A DNA stretch of 64,000 nucleotides from CAYWNA01 sp964459305 (GTDB lineage: Bacteria; Planctomycetota; Planctomycetia; Pirellulales; Pirellulaceae), in the NCBI GenBank assembly GCA_964459305.1, contig CAYWNA010000030.1, forward strand, positions 1-64,000, written 5' to 3'. The position numbers were made by a program, and so were the translations under genes. This document shows positions 1 through 8,246 of this stretch, one piece after another. The stretch's first letter is position 1. The number at the start of each line of letters is the position of its first letter. The notes under the pieces are model-generated. The model did no database searches. It had not been told where the DNA came from and saw nothing but the letters and a program-made list of their open reading frames with translations.

Positions 1-1439
1 CAAAAGAGGTCGAAGGCCTGTCCAAGGAGATCGTGGTCAAGTGGAACCGCATGGGGCAGGACGTCCCCGGGGAAACGCGATCCGTTGACGCGGCCGAATT
101 CAATAGTCCCTTCATGGAATTCAGCCTGCTGATTGAACTACGTAATACGCGTTTCGAATCGCCGGGGTACCTGTATACGCACAAGCCGTTGGCGATTTAC
201 GTTCCCCGAAAATACGTGAAAGGCGAGCAACTCGGCCGACGACGTCACAAGATCGAAGCCATTCAGAGGAGTCATGATGAGATTCCGATCGATTGGAACC
301 GGAATTACGCCGTCATCTACGAATGGATCAAGGGCATCGACGCCGACGAAGCCTGCCGCAAGGGTCTACTGGACAGCGAAGCGGTGACCGCGCTGATCCA
401 ACGATCGAATGCGGATCTGATCAACAAAGGTTTCACGGTCAGCGACAACAAGCCGCAGCATATCATCGTGCGGCCCACGCCCGAAGGTCGGCTGGTAGAA
501 GACCGAACGGGGCAGTCCCTGTACGGAATGGTCGACTTCGAGCTGTTGAAGCGGACATCCGAACGCGAACAGAGCATGCGGGCCCAGAAACGGCAGGATT
601 ACCTGGTCCGGCAGGCCCATCGATTCGAACCGCGAGAGGAGTTCCGCGCGGGCCTCACTCCGGTGACGATCATGGGGGTCGACTATGTTTACGGTCAGGT
701 AGAAAGCACAGGCGGGGCGCTATGGGTGGTGGGACGCGACCCCGTGCTCTTCGACTACTTCCTGCCCGAAAAGTGGCGGCGCACGCATCGAGAGAAGCTC
801 AGCACGTCGCAAGAAATCTATAAGACGGTGACCAAGGACAACGTGCACTTGGTCTGGCGCGTGTCCCGCGTGGGGCAACGCCCGGAAGCCGATCCTTTTG
901 TCCGAGCAGAGAAACGCGTCCTGGACCACGGCTACAACAGCCCTTTCGAGGAGTTCTCCATCGCCATGGATCTGTCGCGCAAGGGAATCGAGACCACCTA
1001 TCCGCGCGCGATCTACATGACCGGCCACAGTTCGAGAGTATCTTCCAGTCTGGCCGATCCAAGAAGGTACGAGACCCACGCCGATCTGCTCACACCCGAG
1101 GGACATCCAATTCTCAGCGAACGTCACGATTACTTGAGCATCTGGGGATACTGGAACGGTCCCGACGAGATGCTTGCGGACAAAGACGAGGTGCTCTACC
1201 GAGGCGTGGATGCCCTGGCGGCGTACAGGGAAGGCCGATTGACTCAACGCGAGTATTTTCGCTTGATGCGGGCCACCAAGAAAACTCTCGCCGCCGCGGG
1301 CGTTGAAGACCTGAGTCTTCGCGGCAACCACCTGCTGCTGTCGGTCGACCGTGAGCAGCGGCTCGCGGCAGACAAAAAGGGGGTGCCGTTGGTCCGGATC
1401 TGCAACTTCGAACTGCTTAGGAGCATGGACAACGGTTAG
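1..1439 (+). CDS. Tandem kinase-like repeat protein, 5' truncated
   Basis: The frame is open from the window edge; the first possible internal start is a GTG at 33, so the true start probably lies upstream. The visible protein (about 468 residues from that GTG) holds two copies of one domain. Each begins with NSPF-[ME]-EFS (near residues 24 and 302) and ends with [DN]-FELL (near 169 and 459). Copy one keeps DNKPQH (138-143) and VDFEL, which resemble a kinase catalytic loop and DFG motif. Copy two has LRGNH and NFEL instead, so it looks degenerate. I recognise no named family. The gene converges on the glucuronokinase with a 4-nt stop overlap. A kinase-like fold is inferred from motifs only. 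Confidence 0.7.
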   Translation, partial: KEVEGLSKEIVVKWNRMGQDVPGETRSVDAAEFNSPFMEFSLLIELRNTRFESPGYLYTHKPLAIYVPRKYVKGEQLGRRRHKIEAIQRSHDEIPIDWNRNYAVIYEWIKGIDADEACRKGLLDSEAVTALIQRSNADLINKGFTVSDNKPQHIIVRPTPEGRLVEDRTGQSLYGMVDFELLKRTSEREQSMRAQKRQDYLVRQAHRFEPREEFRAGLTPVTIMGVDYVYGQVESTGGALWVVGRDPVLFDYFLPEKWRRTHREKLSTSQEIYKTVTKDNVHLVWRVSRVGQRPEADPFVRAEKRVLDHGYNSPFEEFSIAMDLSRKGIETTYPRAIYMTGHSSRVSSSLADPRRYETHADLLTPEGHPILSERHDYLSIWGYWNGPDEMLADKDEVLYRGVDALAAYREGRLTQREYFRLMRATKKTLAAAGVEDLSLRGNHLLLSVDREQRLAADKKGVPLVRICNFELLRSMDNG

Positions 1440-2452
1440 CGGACTTTCGGCTTGAAGACAACGCATCCGAGGTGGTCGAGCTTCTGTTTCAGGTCCGCGT
1501 ACATGGGCTCGTCCTTGTAGGCGCCGATGATCGCGCCGCCTGATCCTGCGTACTTGGCACTGGCTCCGACACTGCGCGCGGCTTCGACCATTTCAACATG
1601 CTCTTTCTGCAACGGGCAGATGTCCCGCCGTGTGTCGAAATTTTCGTCCAGCAACTCGCTCAGGCGGTCGGCATCACCATCGCCATCGAAAAGGGTCTGT
1701 CGGGCGTCGACGGTCAGATCGGCAAACTTTTCCATCGCCGCGTGTACCTCCGGATCGCCTTGTTCGTGACGGGCTCGCAAAGGATTATGCAGCACCTCCG
1801 TGGGTTCTCCGACATCGACGCTGTACGCGATGTACAGTGGCGGCAGTCGTGAAGGATCAAGCTGTTCGTAGACTCCGCATTCGTAGCCACGATCGGTGCG
1901 CATCAAATCGCGAGCGAAGTCCATGAAAACCATGCCCTCGTAAACCTGGATCACGCGATCCTGCAGCCCGGCTACGATTCCCAGTTCGTCCGTTTCAACG
2001 CTCAACGCCAAAGACGGTTGTATGTGGAGTGGAATGCCTACCTGGTAGAATTTCATCAGCGCCCGCAGCGTTGCGACGATGATGGCGCTGGAACCGGCCA
2101 GCCCTACACACCTGGGGATGTTGCTTTCGTAGCGAATCGAAAAATTGCGGTCGTGCAGCGCGTACCGTCCCTCGCAGTATTCCACGAACTTCTTGATCGT
2201 CGCTTTGACCAAACGGATGCCGCCATAGTAGCCGTGAAGATCCACATCGCGAGCTAGTTCGTTGATCGAGTCGAAACGGCTTTGATCTTCCTGGCTGAGT
2301 ATCAACTCCAGCTCTTCCCATTCGTACAGAATCACGTCGGCGTAAAAATTCCGTACGATGATCGAGATCGTCTTGCCGTTGTAGCCATCGGACGGGTTGC
2401 CGATCAAGCCGGCGCGGGCGTAGCCTCTCTGACGAACGGTCTCCATATTCAC
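1436..2452 (-). CDS. GHMP kinase, glucuronokinase-like
   Basis: A 338-residue GHMP-superfamily sugar kinase. It closely follows the pattern of plant glucuronokinases: an N-terminal ARAGLIGNPSDGYNGKTIS block, a YYGGIRL segment, the ATP-binding stretch PRCVGLAGSSAIIVATL, ELGIVAGLQDRV in the middle and a C-terminal KYAGSGGAIIG. The plant enzymes convert D-glucuronate and ATP to glucuronate-1-phosphate, the first step of the salvage route to UDP-glucuronate. It lies 29 nt downstream of a galU-type uridylyltransferase on the same strand, which fits a two-step pathway. The homology call is strong. The exact sugar is inferred, because other GHMP kinases share the fold. Confidence 0.82.
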   Translation of the reverse strand: MNMETVRQRGYARAGLIGNPSDGYNGKTISIIVRNFYADVILYEWEELELILSQEDQSRFDSINELARDVDLHGYYGGIRLVKATIKKFVEYCEGRYALHDRNFSIRYESNIPRCVGLAGSSAIIVATLRALMKFYQVGIPLHIQPSLALSVETDELGIVAGLQDRVIQVYEGMVFMDFARDLMRTDRGYECGVYEQLDPSRLPPLYIAYSVDVGEPTEVLHNPLRARHEQGDPEVHAAMEKFADLTVDARQTLFDGDGDADRLSELLDENFDTRRDICPLQKEHVEMVEAARSVGASAKYAGSGGAIIGAYKDEPMYADLKQKLDHLGCVVFKPKVR

Positions 2453-2481
2453 TTCCTTGACGCCAGGCTAGACGGAAACGG

Positions 2482-3369
2482 TCAATCTTCGGCCACCAAC
2501 GATCGTACAAACTCTCGCAAGCCGGGGCCGAACTTGGGATCAGCCAAAGCGAACTCGGTAAAGGCGCGGAAATAGCTCTCGAAATTGCCGATATCAAAAC
2601 GACGTTCGCCGGGACGCAATCGCATTCCGAACCCCTTGCCGCCAGCTTCCAGTACCGACTGGATGGCGTCGGTCACCTGAATCTCGCCGCCTTTGCCCGG
2701 CTTCGTTTCAGCAAGTTTCTCGAAAATCACGGGACTGAACACATACCGCGCCGCCACCGCCAGATTGCTGGGCGCTTCTTCCGCGCTCGGTTTCTCGATG
2801 AGGCGTTCCAGCTCGAATACATCGTCCACCGGACCTCGCGGCTGGGCGATGCCATACCGGCAGACATCTTCCCAAGGCACTTCTTCAAAAGCGATCACGA
2901 CGTCGGCCTCGGACCGCTCGAAATGTTCTACCATTCGTGCCACAATGTCCGATTCTGCATTCAACCCAATTATGGAGTCACCAAGTGCCACCACAAATGG
3001 CTGCTTGCCCACCAGCGGCCGGGCACACAGTATTGCATGGCCCAGTCCCAACTGCCGTCGCTGTCGGGTATAGAAGTACTCCATTTCCTGCCGCTCGAAA
3101 TCCAATTCCCCCAATTCCTGCTCACGGCCCGTCTCGCGCAGATAGGAGATCAGTTCACCGTCAGTGTCAAAGTGGTTTTCAATGGAATGCTTGCCTTTGC
3201 CAGTGATAAACAGCAGGCGACGCACCCCTGAAAGAGCTAACTCGTCGACGACGTGTTGAGCCACGGGCTTTCGGCCCACAGGCAGCATTTCTTTCGGCTG
3301 GCTCTTGGTCGCCGGCAACAAGCGAGTCCCCAGCCCCGCGACAGGCACGACTGCGATATCGATCGACAT
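2482..3369 (-). CDS. galU: UTP--glucose-1-phosphate uridylyltransferase family
   Basis: A 295-residue nucleotidyltransferase with the GalU N-terminal signature (VVPVAGLGTRLLPATKSQPKEMLPV), then the base- and sugar-binding regions (GLGHAILCARPLVG, ALGDSII, LIEKPS, GGEIQVTDAI). GalU makes UDP-glucose from UTP and glucose-1-phosphate in the cytoplasm. The length is normal for bacterial GalU. It is the first gene of a two-gene minus-strand unit with the glucuronokinase-like gene. It could therefore also, or instead, uridylylate glucuronate-1-phosphate; that specificity cannot be read from the sequence. Confidence 0.88.
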   Translation of the reverse strand: MSIDIAVVPVAGLGTRLLPATKSQPKEMLPVGRKPVAQHVVDELALSGVRRLLFITGKGKHSIENHFDTDGELISYLRETGREQELGELDFERQEMEYFYTRQRRQLGLGHAILCARPLVGKQPFVVALGDSIIGLNAESDIVARMVEHFERSEADVVIAFEEVPWEDVCRYGIAQPRGPVDDVFELERLIEKPSAEEAPSNLAVAARYVFSPVIFEKLAETKPGKGGEIQVTDAIQSVLEAGGKGFGMRLRPGERRFDIGNFESYFRAFTEFALADPKFGPGLREFVRSLVAED

Positions 3370-3492
3370 AGGCTTTCCCGTTTGATTCTGCGGTTTTCAT
3401 GAAACAGTGGTGTGCGGCCAGCATTCTAGTCAATTCGCCGGATATAGAGGAAGGGCGACTTTGCTGTCCGTGAGGCTCCCTTGACCATTGCG

Positions 3493-3522
3493 ACGTATTG
3501 CGGTACTGAGTACGCAATACGT
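3493..3522. repeat. Short palindrome upstream of proB
   Basis: Ten-base arms (3493-3502 and 3513-3522, acgtattgcg and its complement) flank a 10-base loop. The hairpin lies in the divergent gap between galU and proB, 23 bases before the proB ATG. It could be an operator or a REP-type hairpin; neither is shown. Confidence 0.5.
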
Positions 3523-3545
3523 TACTCCACAAGCCGGGAACACCC

Positions 3546-4691
3546 ATGTCGGACCTAGTGCGTCAGGAAATCGCTGCCACCGCAGATACGGTTGTTGTGA
3601 AAGTTGGCACGCGCGTGGTGACCCGTCCGGATGGTCGGTTGGACGACGAGCGCATCGCCAGTCTTGCGGAGGAATTGAATCAGATTCGGGAATCCGGCCG
3701 CCGTGTGGTGTTGGTCAGCTCCGGCGCGGTCGGTGCCGGTATGAGCCAATTGGGTTTGAGTCGAAGGCCGACGGACCTGGCGCAATTGCAGGCCGTGGCG
3801 GCGATCGGCCAGACGAATCTGATCGAGACGTACGATCGCACTTTCCGCAAGCATGGCCGACGCGCGGCTCAAGTGCTGCTGACCGCCGAAGACATCCAGG
3901 ATCGAACGCGATACCTGAACGTTCGCAACACGCTCTTGTCGCTTCTCGATTTCGGTGCGGTCCCCATTATCAACGAAAACGATACGGTGGCGGTCGACGA
4001 GTTGATGATCGCCTTTGGCGACAACGATCGCCTGGCCGCCTTGGTGACCAACCTGCTCCGCGCCCCGCTGCTTGTGGTGCTCTCCGATGTCGACGGTCTA
4101 TTCGATGGTAATCCTGCGGATCCGAATTCGGCCGTCATTCCCACCGTGGCGCGCGTTGACGATTCGACACGGGCGCTGGCCGTAGACAAAGCGACCGGGA
4201 TTAGCAAAGGGGGCATGGCCAGCAAGCTGGAGGCCGCTCGCATCGTGACTGCCGCTGGAGAAAACGTAATCATCGCCAACGGTCATCAGCCGGGTACACT
4301 TGCCGCGATCATGGCAGGCGAGTTGGTGGGTACGCTACTGCTGGCCCAGGGCAAGTCGGTGAGTCCGTGGAAGCGGTGGATTGGATTCTCCGCTCGTCCG
4401 CGCGGCAAACTGCATTTGGACGCAGGCGCAACGCTCGCCATAGCCCGCGAAGGCCGCAGCCTGCTGGCGATCGGAGTCCTCGCCACCGAGGGCGAATTCG
4501 TCAAAGGCGATGTTGTGGCATTGTGCGACGAGCAAGGGAAGGAAATCGCCCGCGGCTTGACGAACTATCGAGCCAGTGACATCGATCGCATCAAGGGTCT
4601 CAAATCCGACAGAATTGCCCAAGTGCTCGGCCACAAGCCCTACGAAGAGGTGATCCACCGCGACAATCTGGCTCTGGTTGGGGGGGGATAG
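3546..4691 (+). CDS. proB: Glutamate 5-kinase
   Basis: A 381-residue cytoplasmic enzyme that phosphorylates L-glutamate with ATP, the first step of proline synthesis. The amino-acid-kinase domain fills about residues 15-260, with VVVKVGTRVV, LVSSGAVGAGM, the INENDTVAVDEL substrate loop and SDVDGLF. Residues of about 285-370 form the C-terminal PUA domain (GKLHLDAGA, then LTNYRASDI) typical of long bacterial ProB. The ATG at 3546 gives the expected N-terminus, although no strong ribosome site is visible. No proA is nearby, so proline genes are split in this genome. Confidence 0.95.
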   Translation: MSDLVRQEIAATADTVVVKVGTRVVTRPDGRLDDERIASLAEELNQIRESGRRVVLVSSGAVGAGMSQLGLSRRPTDLAQLQAVAAIGQTNLIETYDRTFRKHGRRAAQVLLTAEDIQDRTRYLNVRNTLLSLLDFGAVPIINENDTVAVDELMIAFGDNDRLAALVTNLLRAPLLVVLSDVDGLFDGNPADPNSAVIPTVARVDDSTRALAVDKATGISKGGMASKLEAARIVTAAGENVIIANGHQPGTLAAIMAGELVGTLLLAQGKSVSPWKRWIGFSARPRGKLHLDAGATLAIAREGRSLLAIGVLATEGEFVKGDVVALCDEQGKEIARGLTNYRASDIDRIKGLKSDRIAQVLGHKPYEEVIHRDNLALVGGG

Positions 4692-4698
4692 GTTTCAG

Positions 4699-4844
4699 GT
4701 TTCGGTGTTCAGGTTTCAGTACGGGATGCGGGATACGCCTACAATTTGCCGTCTTCGCGGCACGGGGCTAGCCAAGGCGGGAGCCATTCGGCTACAAACG
4801 CTGAAGCTATCTCCTACTGATCGCTGCCCCCTGAACACTGAAAC
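4699..4844. repeat. Inverted repeat element before hisC
   Basis: The proB-hisC gap (4692-4923) carries 15-base inverted arms at 4699-4713 and 4830-4844 with one mismatch (gtttcggtgttcagg against its complement), about 116 bases apart. The left arm lies in a run of near-repeats of gttTCAGGtttc. It looks like a small non-coding repeat element. An upstream in-frame extension of hisC would read straight through it and is not used. Confidence 0.5.
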
Positions 4845-4923
4845 GCCTTTTGTTGTCTCTTTCCAGATCTCACGTCGCGCGACCCACAGCGACTCCCCTT
4901 TTTCCCTGGCAACACACTCCAAA

Positions 4924-5970
4924 ATGAGTTACTTCCGCCCCGAAATCGATGCCATGGCCGGGTATGTGCCCGGCGAACAGCCGCAGACTGGCAAGTTCAT
5001 CAAGCTGAACACCAACGAAAACCCGTATCCAGCATCGCCGCGAGTCGCGGCCGCGATTGAGCAAATCTTGCAGGCTGGATTGATGCGCTACCCGGATCCG
5101 ATGGGTACAGCGTTTCGAAGGCGGGCCGCCGAGGTGCTGGGAGTCGAGCCGGAATGGATCTTGTGCGGCAACGGCAGCGATGACATCCTCACGATGATCA
5201 CGCGCGCCTTTGTCGGCCAAGGCCAATTGCTCCGTCTGCCGTATCCAAGCTACGTGCTCTACAAAACCTTGGCGCAGATCCAGGGGGCCAATTCGGAGGA
5301 GATCCATTTCAGGGAAGACTGGACCTTGGCGACGGAATTCGGCGACGCACAAGACGATCTCCGAATGGTCTTCCTGCCTAATCCGAACAGTCCATCAGGC
5401 ACCGTTGTCTCCAAGGATGCGATCCGGGATCTGGCGGATCGGCTACCTTGCCCATTGCTCGTCGATGAAGCCTATGTCGACTACGCCGACGGGGACTGCG
5501 TGGATCTCGTTGCCGAAAACGAACGGATCATGGTGTCTCGGTCGCTGAGTAAGTCGTATGCGCTGGCCGGATTGCGGTTCGGTCTTCTGGTCGCCCAACC
5601 ACAGATTATCCGCGGTCTGGAGAAGGTGAAAGACTCGTACAATTGCGATACCCTGTCGATTGCGGGTGCGACCGCCGCCATCGACGACCAAGATTGGCTC
5701 AGCGAAAACGTGAGCATGGTCCGGGCCACTCGCGGGCGTTTGTCGTCAGAATTGGAAGAACTGGGATTTTCGGTGATCCCCTCGCAGGCCAACTTCGTGT
5801 GGTGCACGCATGAACAACGGGATGCACGGGCAATCTATGAGCAGTTGAAGCAGTCTCGTGTTTTGGTCCGATACATGGACTATCCCGGATGGGGCGATGG
5901 TCTGAGGATCAGCGTAGGGACGGATGACCAGATCGACGCCTGTCTGAGCCTCCTCAAAACGATGGTGTAA
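4924..5970 (+). CDS. hisC: Histidinol-phosphate aminotransferase
   Basis: A 348-residue, PLP-dependent class II aminotransferase that converts imidazole-acetol phosphate to histidinol phosphate. Visible motifs are KLNTNENPYPASPRV near the N-terminus, CGNGSDDIL, the PNPNSPSGTVV loop, LVDEAYVDY and the PLP-lysine region SRSLSKSYALAGLRFGL. The frame stays open back to 4678, but the ATG at 4924 gives the normal N-terminus and avoids translating repeat DNA. It is followed after 3 bases by hisB, so the two form an operon. Other his genes are not in the window. Confidence 0.95.
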   Translation: MSYFRPEIDAMAGYVPGEQPQTGKFIKLNTNENPYPASPRVAAAIEQILQAGLMRYPDPMGTAFRRRAAEVLGVEPEWILCGNGSDDILTMITRAFVGQGQLLRLPYPSYVLYKTLAQIQGANSEEIHFREDWTLATEFGDAQDDLRMVFLPNPNSPSGTVVSKDAIRDLADRLPCPLLVDEAYVDYADGDCVDLVAENERIMVSRSLSKSYALAGLRFGLLVAQPQIIRGLEKVKDSYNCDTLSIAGATAAIDDQDWLSENVSMVRATRGRLSSELEELGFSVIPSQANFVWCTHEQRDARAIYEQLKQSRVLVRYMDYPGWGDGLRISVGTDDQIDACLSLLKTMV

Positions 5971-5973
5971 TCT

Positions 5974-6567
5974 ATGTCACGAACCGCGAAGATCCAGCGA
6001 AGTACGGCGGAAACACAGATCGAACTCGAATTGAACCTTGATGGTTCCGGCAACTCGCAAATTCAAACCGGCGTCGGATTCCTCGACCACATGCTGGAGT
6101 TGTTTGCCAAGCATGGGGCCTTCGACCTAACAACCGAGGCCAAAGGCGACTTACACGTCGATCAACACCACACCGTGGAGGACGTCGGCATCTCGTTGGG
6201 GCAGGCGTTGAAGCAAGCGGTCGGCGACAAAGCGGGCATCCGCAGGTACGGCCACTTTACCCTGCCGATGGAAGAAACGCTGGTGACGACCGCCGTGGAC
6301 CTGAGCGGACGTTACGCGATGGTCTTCCAGGCAGAATTCCCGTCACCGAAGATCGGCGAGTTCGACACCGAATTGGTCGAGGATTTCTGGCAGGCCGTGG
6401 CGGCAAACGCATTGTGCAATCTGCACATCCTGCAGCACTCCGGACGCAACAGTCACCATATCAGCGAAGCCATCTTCAAATGCACGGCACGTGCGCTGCG
6501 TATGGCCGTGGAATCAGACCCGCGAATGAGCGGCGTGCCCAGCACCAAGGGCACGCTTGATTCGTAG
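5974..6567 (+). CDS. hisB: Imidazoleglycerol-phosphate dehydratase
   Basis: A 197-residue enzyme that dehydrates imidazole-glycerol phosphate to imidazole-acetol phosphate, the step just before HisC. The metal-binding histidine clusters HQHHTVEDVGI and HSGRNSHHISEAIFK are both present, as is the N-terminal GVGFLDHML. The length matches the monofunctional enzyme, without the phosphatase domain of the E. coli fusion. It is the second gene of the hisC-hisB unit and ends 2 bases from the convergent phosphofructokinase gene. Confidence 0.96.
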   Translation: MSRTAKIQRSTAETQIELELNLDGSGNSQIQTGVGFLDHMLELFAKHGAFDLTTEAKGDLHVDQHHTVEDVGISLGQALKQAVGDKAGIRRYGHFTLPMEETLVTTAVDLSGRYAMVFQAEFPSPKIGEFDTELVEDFWQAVAANALCNLHILQHSGRNSHHISEAIFKCTARALRMAVESDPRMSGVPSTKGTLDS

Positions 6568-6569
6568 GT

Positions 6570-8222
6570 TCAGCTTCGTTCCAGCTTGATCGTTTCCGTG
6601 GTGATGTCGCATACTTCGCTTGGGCCAAAGTACTGGATTGGGCCGGGGTAGAGATAGGCATCTTCCACGGTCCAGTTGCCGCGGTGGGCGGCGAACTGCT
6701 GAAACGGGGCGCCGTCCAATTCGACCAGGGCCTTCTTGATAACCGGCCTGTCTTCGCCGTGTCGGCGTTCCATGTTCATCATCATCGTCAGCGGGATGCC
6801 GCCGGCACTCCACTGGTCGGCCGATTTGGTCGTGTTGCGAACGCTGGCCAGGTAGCCTGTCTTGCCGCCGCCGATCAGCGTAGCCGCAGTGTAACCGAGG
6901 CTGTAGCAGTAGTCCGCATCATAGTTGGACGGAGCGGCACAGCGGCCTTCGTAGCCGAAGAAATGAGACTGGGTGCTGAAGCTGCCGTCGAACTCGCCCT
7001 TGGCTTTCCATTCACGCAAAATGTCACTGACAATGTCGATCAGCAGCTTTTCCGTTTCGATTCGTGATACCTGCACATTGCCGTGCGGGTCGCGGTCGGC
7101 AAGCAACTGCATTTGGATCGCCCGAGGCAGGCTGGAGAATGCATGACTCGATTCGGCCGACAGGCTCTTGTTGACAAACTGGCGTTTCTCGTCATCGCTT
7201 TTCAGGTTCTCGAAGTATTCGAGGTTCTTGGCCAGCAGATCATTGAGTTCAACGATCAGCGTTTTCATTTCGGGGATGAACTCGATCAGACCTTCGGGTA
7301 TGAGCACCACGCCAAATCTCTTGCCGCTTTCCGCACGACGTTTGACGACCGTGGCGATCTCCTCGCTGATCTCCTGCAGCGTCTTCTTCTCGGCCGCCAC
7401 CTCTTCCGAAATCAGCGTAAAGTTAGGCTGCGTCTTCAGGGCGCATTCCAAGGCGATGTGACTGGCACTGCGGCCCATGAGTTTGATGAAATGCCAGTAC
7501 TTTTTGGCCGAATTGGCGTCCCGTTCGATATTGCCTATCAACTCGCTGTAGACTTTGGTCGCCGTGTCGAATCCGAAGGAGGCCTCGATCCAGTCGTTTT
7601 TCAAGTCGCCGTCGATAGTCTTCGGGCAGCCGATGACCTGCAGACCGGTTTCTTTCTTTAGGCAGTACTCGGCCAGGATACAGGCATTGGTATTCGAGTC
7701 GTCGCCGCCGATGACGACCAAGGCCGTGATGCCCAGCAGCTTGCAGTGTGCCACGACCTTGTCGAACTGTGCTTCCGTCTCCAACTTCGTGCGCCCCGAT
7801 CCGATAATGTCGAAGCCGCCTGTGTTGCGGTAGGCATCGATTCGGGCGTCGTCGAACAAGAGGTATTGGTTGTCGGTCAAACCGCTGGGGCCGTCGAGGA
7901 AGCCGTAGAGTTCACTCTCCGGGTGAAGTTTGTTGAGTCCGTCGTAGAGGCCGGCAATGACGTTGTGGCCTCCGGGCGCTTGGCCGCCAGACAGGATTAC
8001 CCCTACCTTGACGGGGCTGGACGCCGCGCTGCCGCCCTCCTCGAACGTCACGACGGGCAACCCGTACGTGTGCGGGAAAGTGGCCTGGATGCCTTCCTGG
8101 TCGCCGACCGATTGGGTTGGTTCACCCTCGACGATGTTCACGGCTGGGCCGTTTTCCGCCAGTGCTTTTGGCAGTTTCGGTTGATAGGCCGTACGGGCCT
8201 TTTGCAGCGTTGAGATATCCAC
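6570..8222 (-). CDS. pfp: PPi-dependent 6-phosphofructokinase, long form
   Basis: A 550-residue enzyme of the long (plant beta-subunit-like) PPi-PFK clade, interconverting fructose-6-phosphate and fructose-1,6-bisphosphate with pyrophosphate. Evidence is GVILSGGQAPGGHNV, VVIGGDDSNTNA, PKTIDGDL and LMGRSASHIALE. The GGDD and PKTIDGDL forms, rather than the GGDGS and PGTIDND forms of ATP enzymes, indicate PPi as donor. The start is a GTG at 8222 with AAAGGAG seven bases upstream. PPi-PFK is reversible, so it can serve both glycolysis and gluconeogenesis. It is followed upstream by galT and galK on the same strand. Confidence 0.93.
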   Translation of the reverse strand: MDISTLQKARTAYQPKLPKALAENGPAVNIVEGEPTQSVGDQEGIQATFPHTYGLPVVTFEEGGSAASSPVKVGVILSGGQAPGGHNVIAGLYDGLNKLHPESELYGFLDGPSGLTDNQYLLFDDARIDAYRNTGGFDIIGSGRTKLETEAQFDKVVAHCKLLGITALVVIGGDDSNTNACILAEYCLKKETGLQVIGCPKTIDGDLKNDWIEASFGFDTATKVYSELIGNIERDANSAKKYWHFIKLMGRSASHIALECALKTQPNFTLISEEVAAEKKTLQEISEEIATVVKRRAESGKRFGVVLIPEGLIEFIPEMKTLIVELNDLLAKNLEYFENLKSDDEKRQFVNKSLSAESSHAFSSLPRAIQMQLLADRDPHGNVQVSRIETEKLLIDIVSDILREWKAKGEFDGSFSTQSHFFGYEGRCAAPSNYDADYCYSLGYTAATLIGGGKTGYLASVRNTTKSADQWSAGGIPLTMMMNMERRHGEDRPVIKKALVELDGAPFQQFAAHRGNWTVEDAYLYPGPIQYFGPSEVCDITTETIKLERS

Positions 8223-8246
8223 GTGTTTCTCCTTTTGGATCGTTTG

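Noticed and set aside
720..1466. A 248-residue antisense open frame over the kinase-like repeat gene
   Set aside because: It shares no recognisable family features and lies fully within a duplicated-domain coding gene on the other strand.
3370..3545. The hairpin before proB as a riboswitch or attenuator
   Set aside because: It is a single 10-bp palindrome, without a conserved aptamer pattern or a T-run; a simple operator or repeat is as likely.
6570..8222. ATP-dependent phosphofructokinase
   Set aside because: The GGDD and PKTIDGDL motifs and the 550-residue length fit the PPi-dependent long clade, not the roughly 320-residue ATP enzyme.
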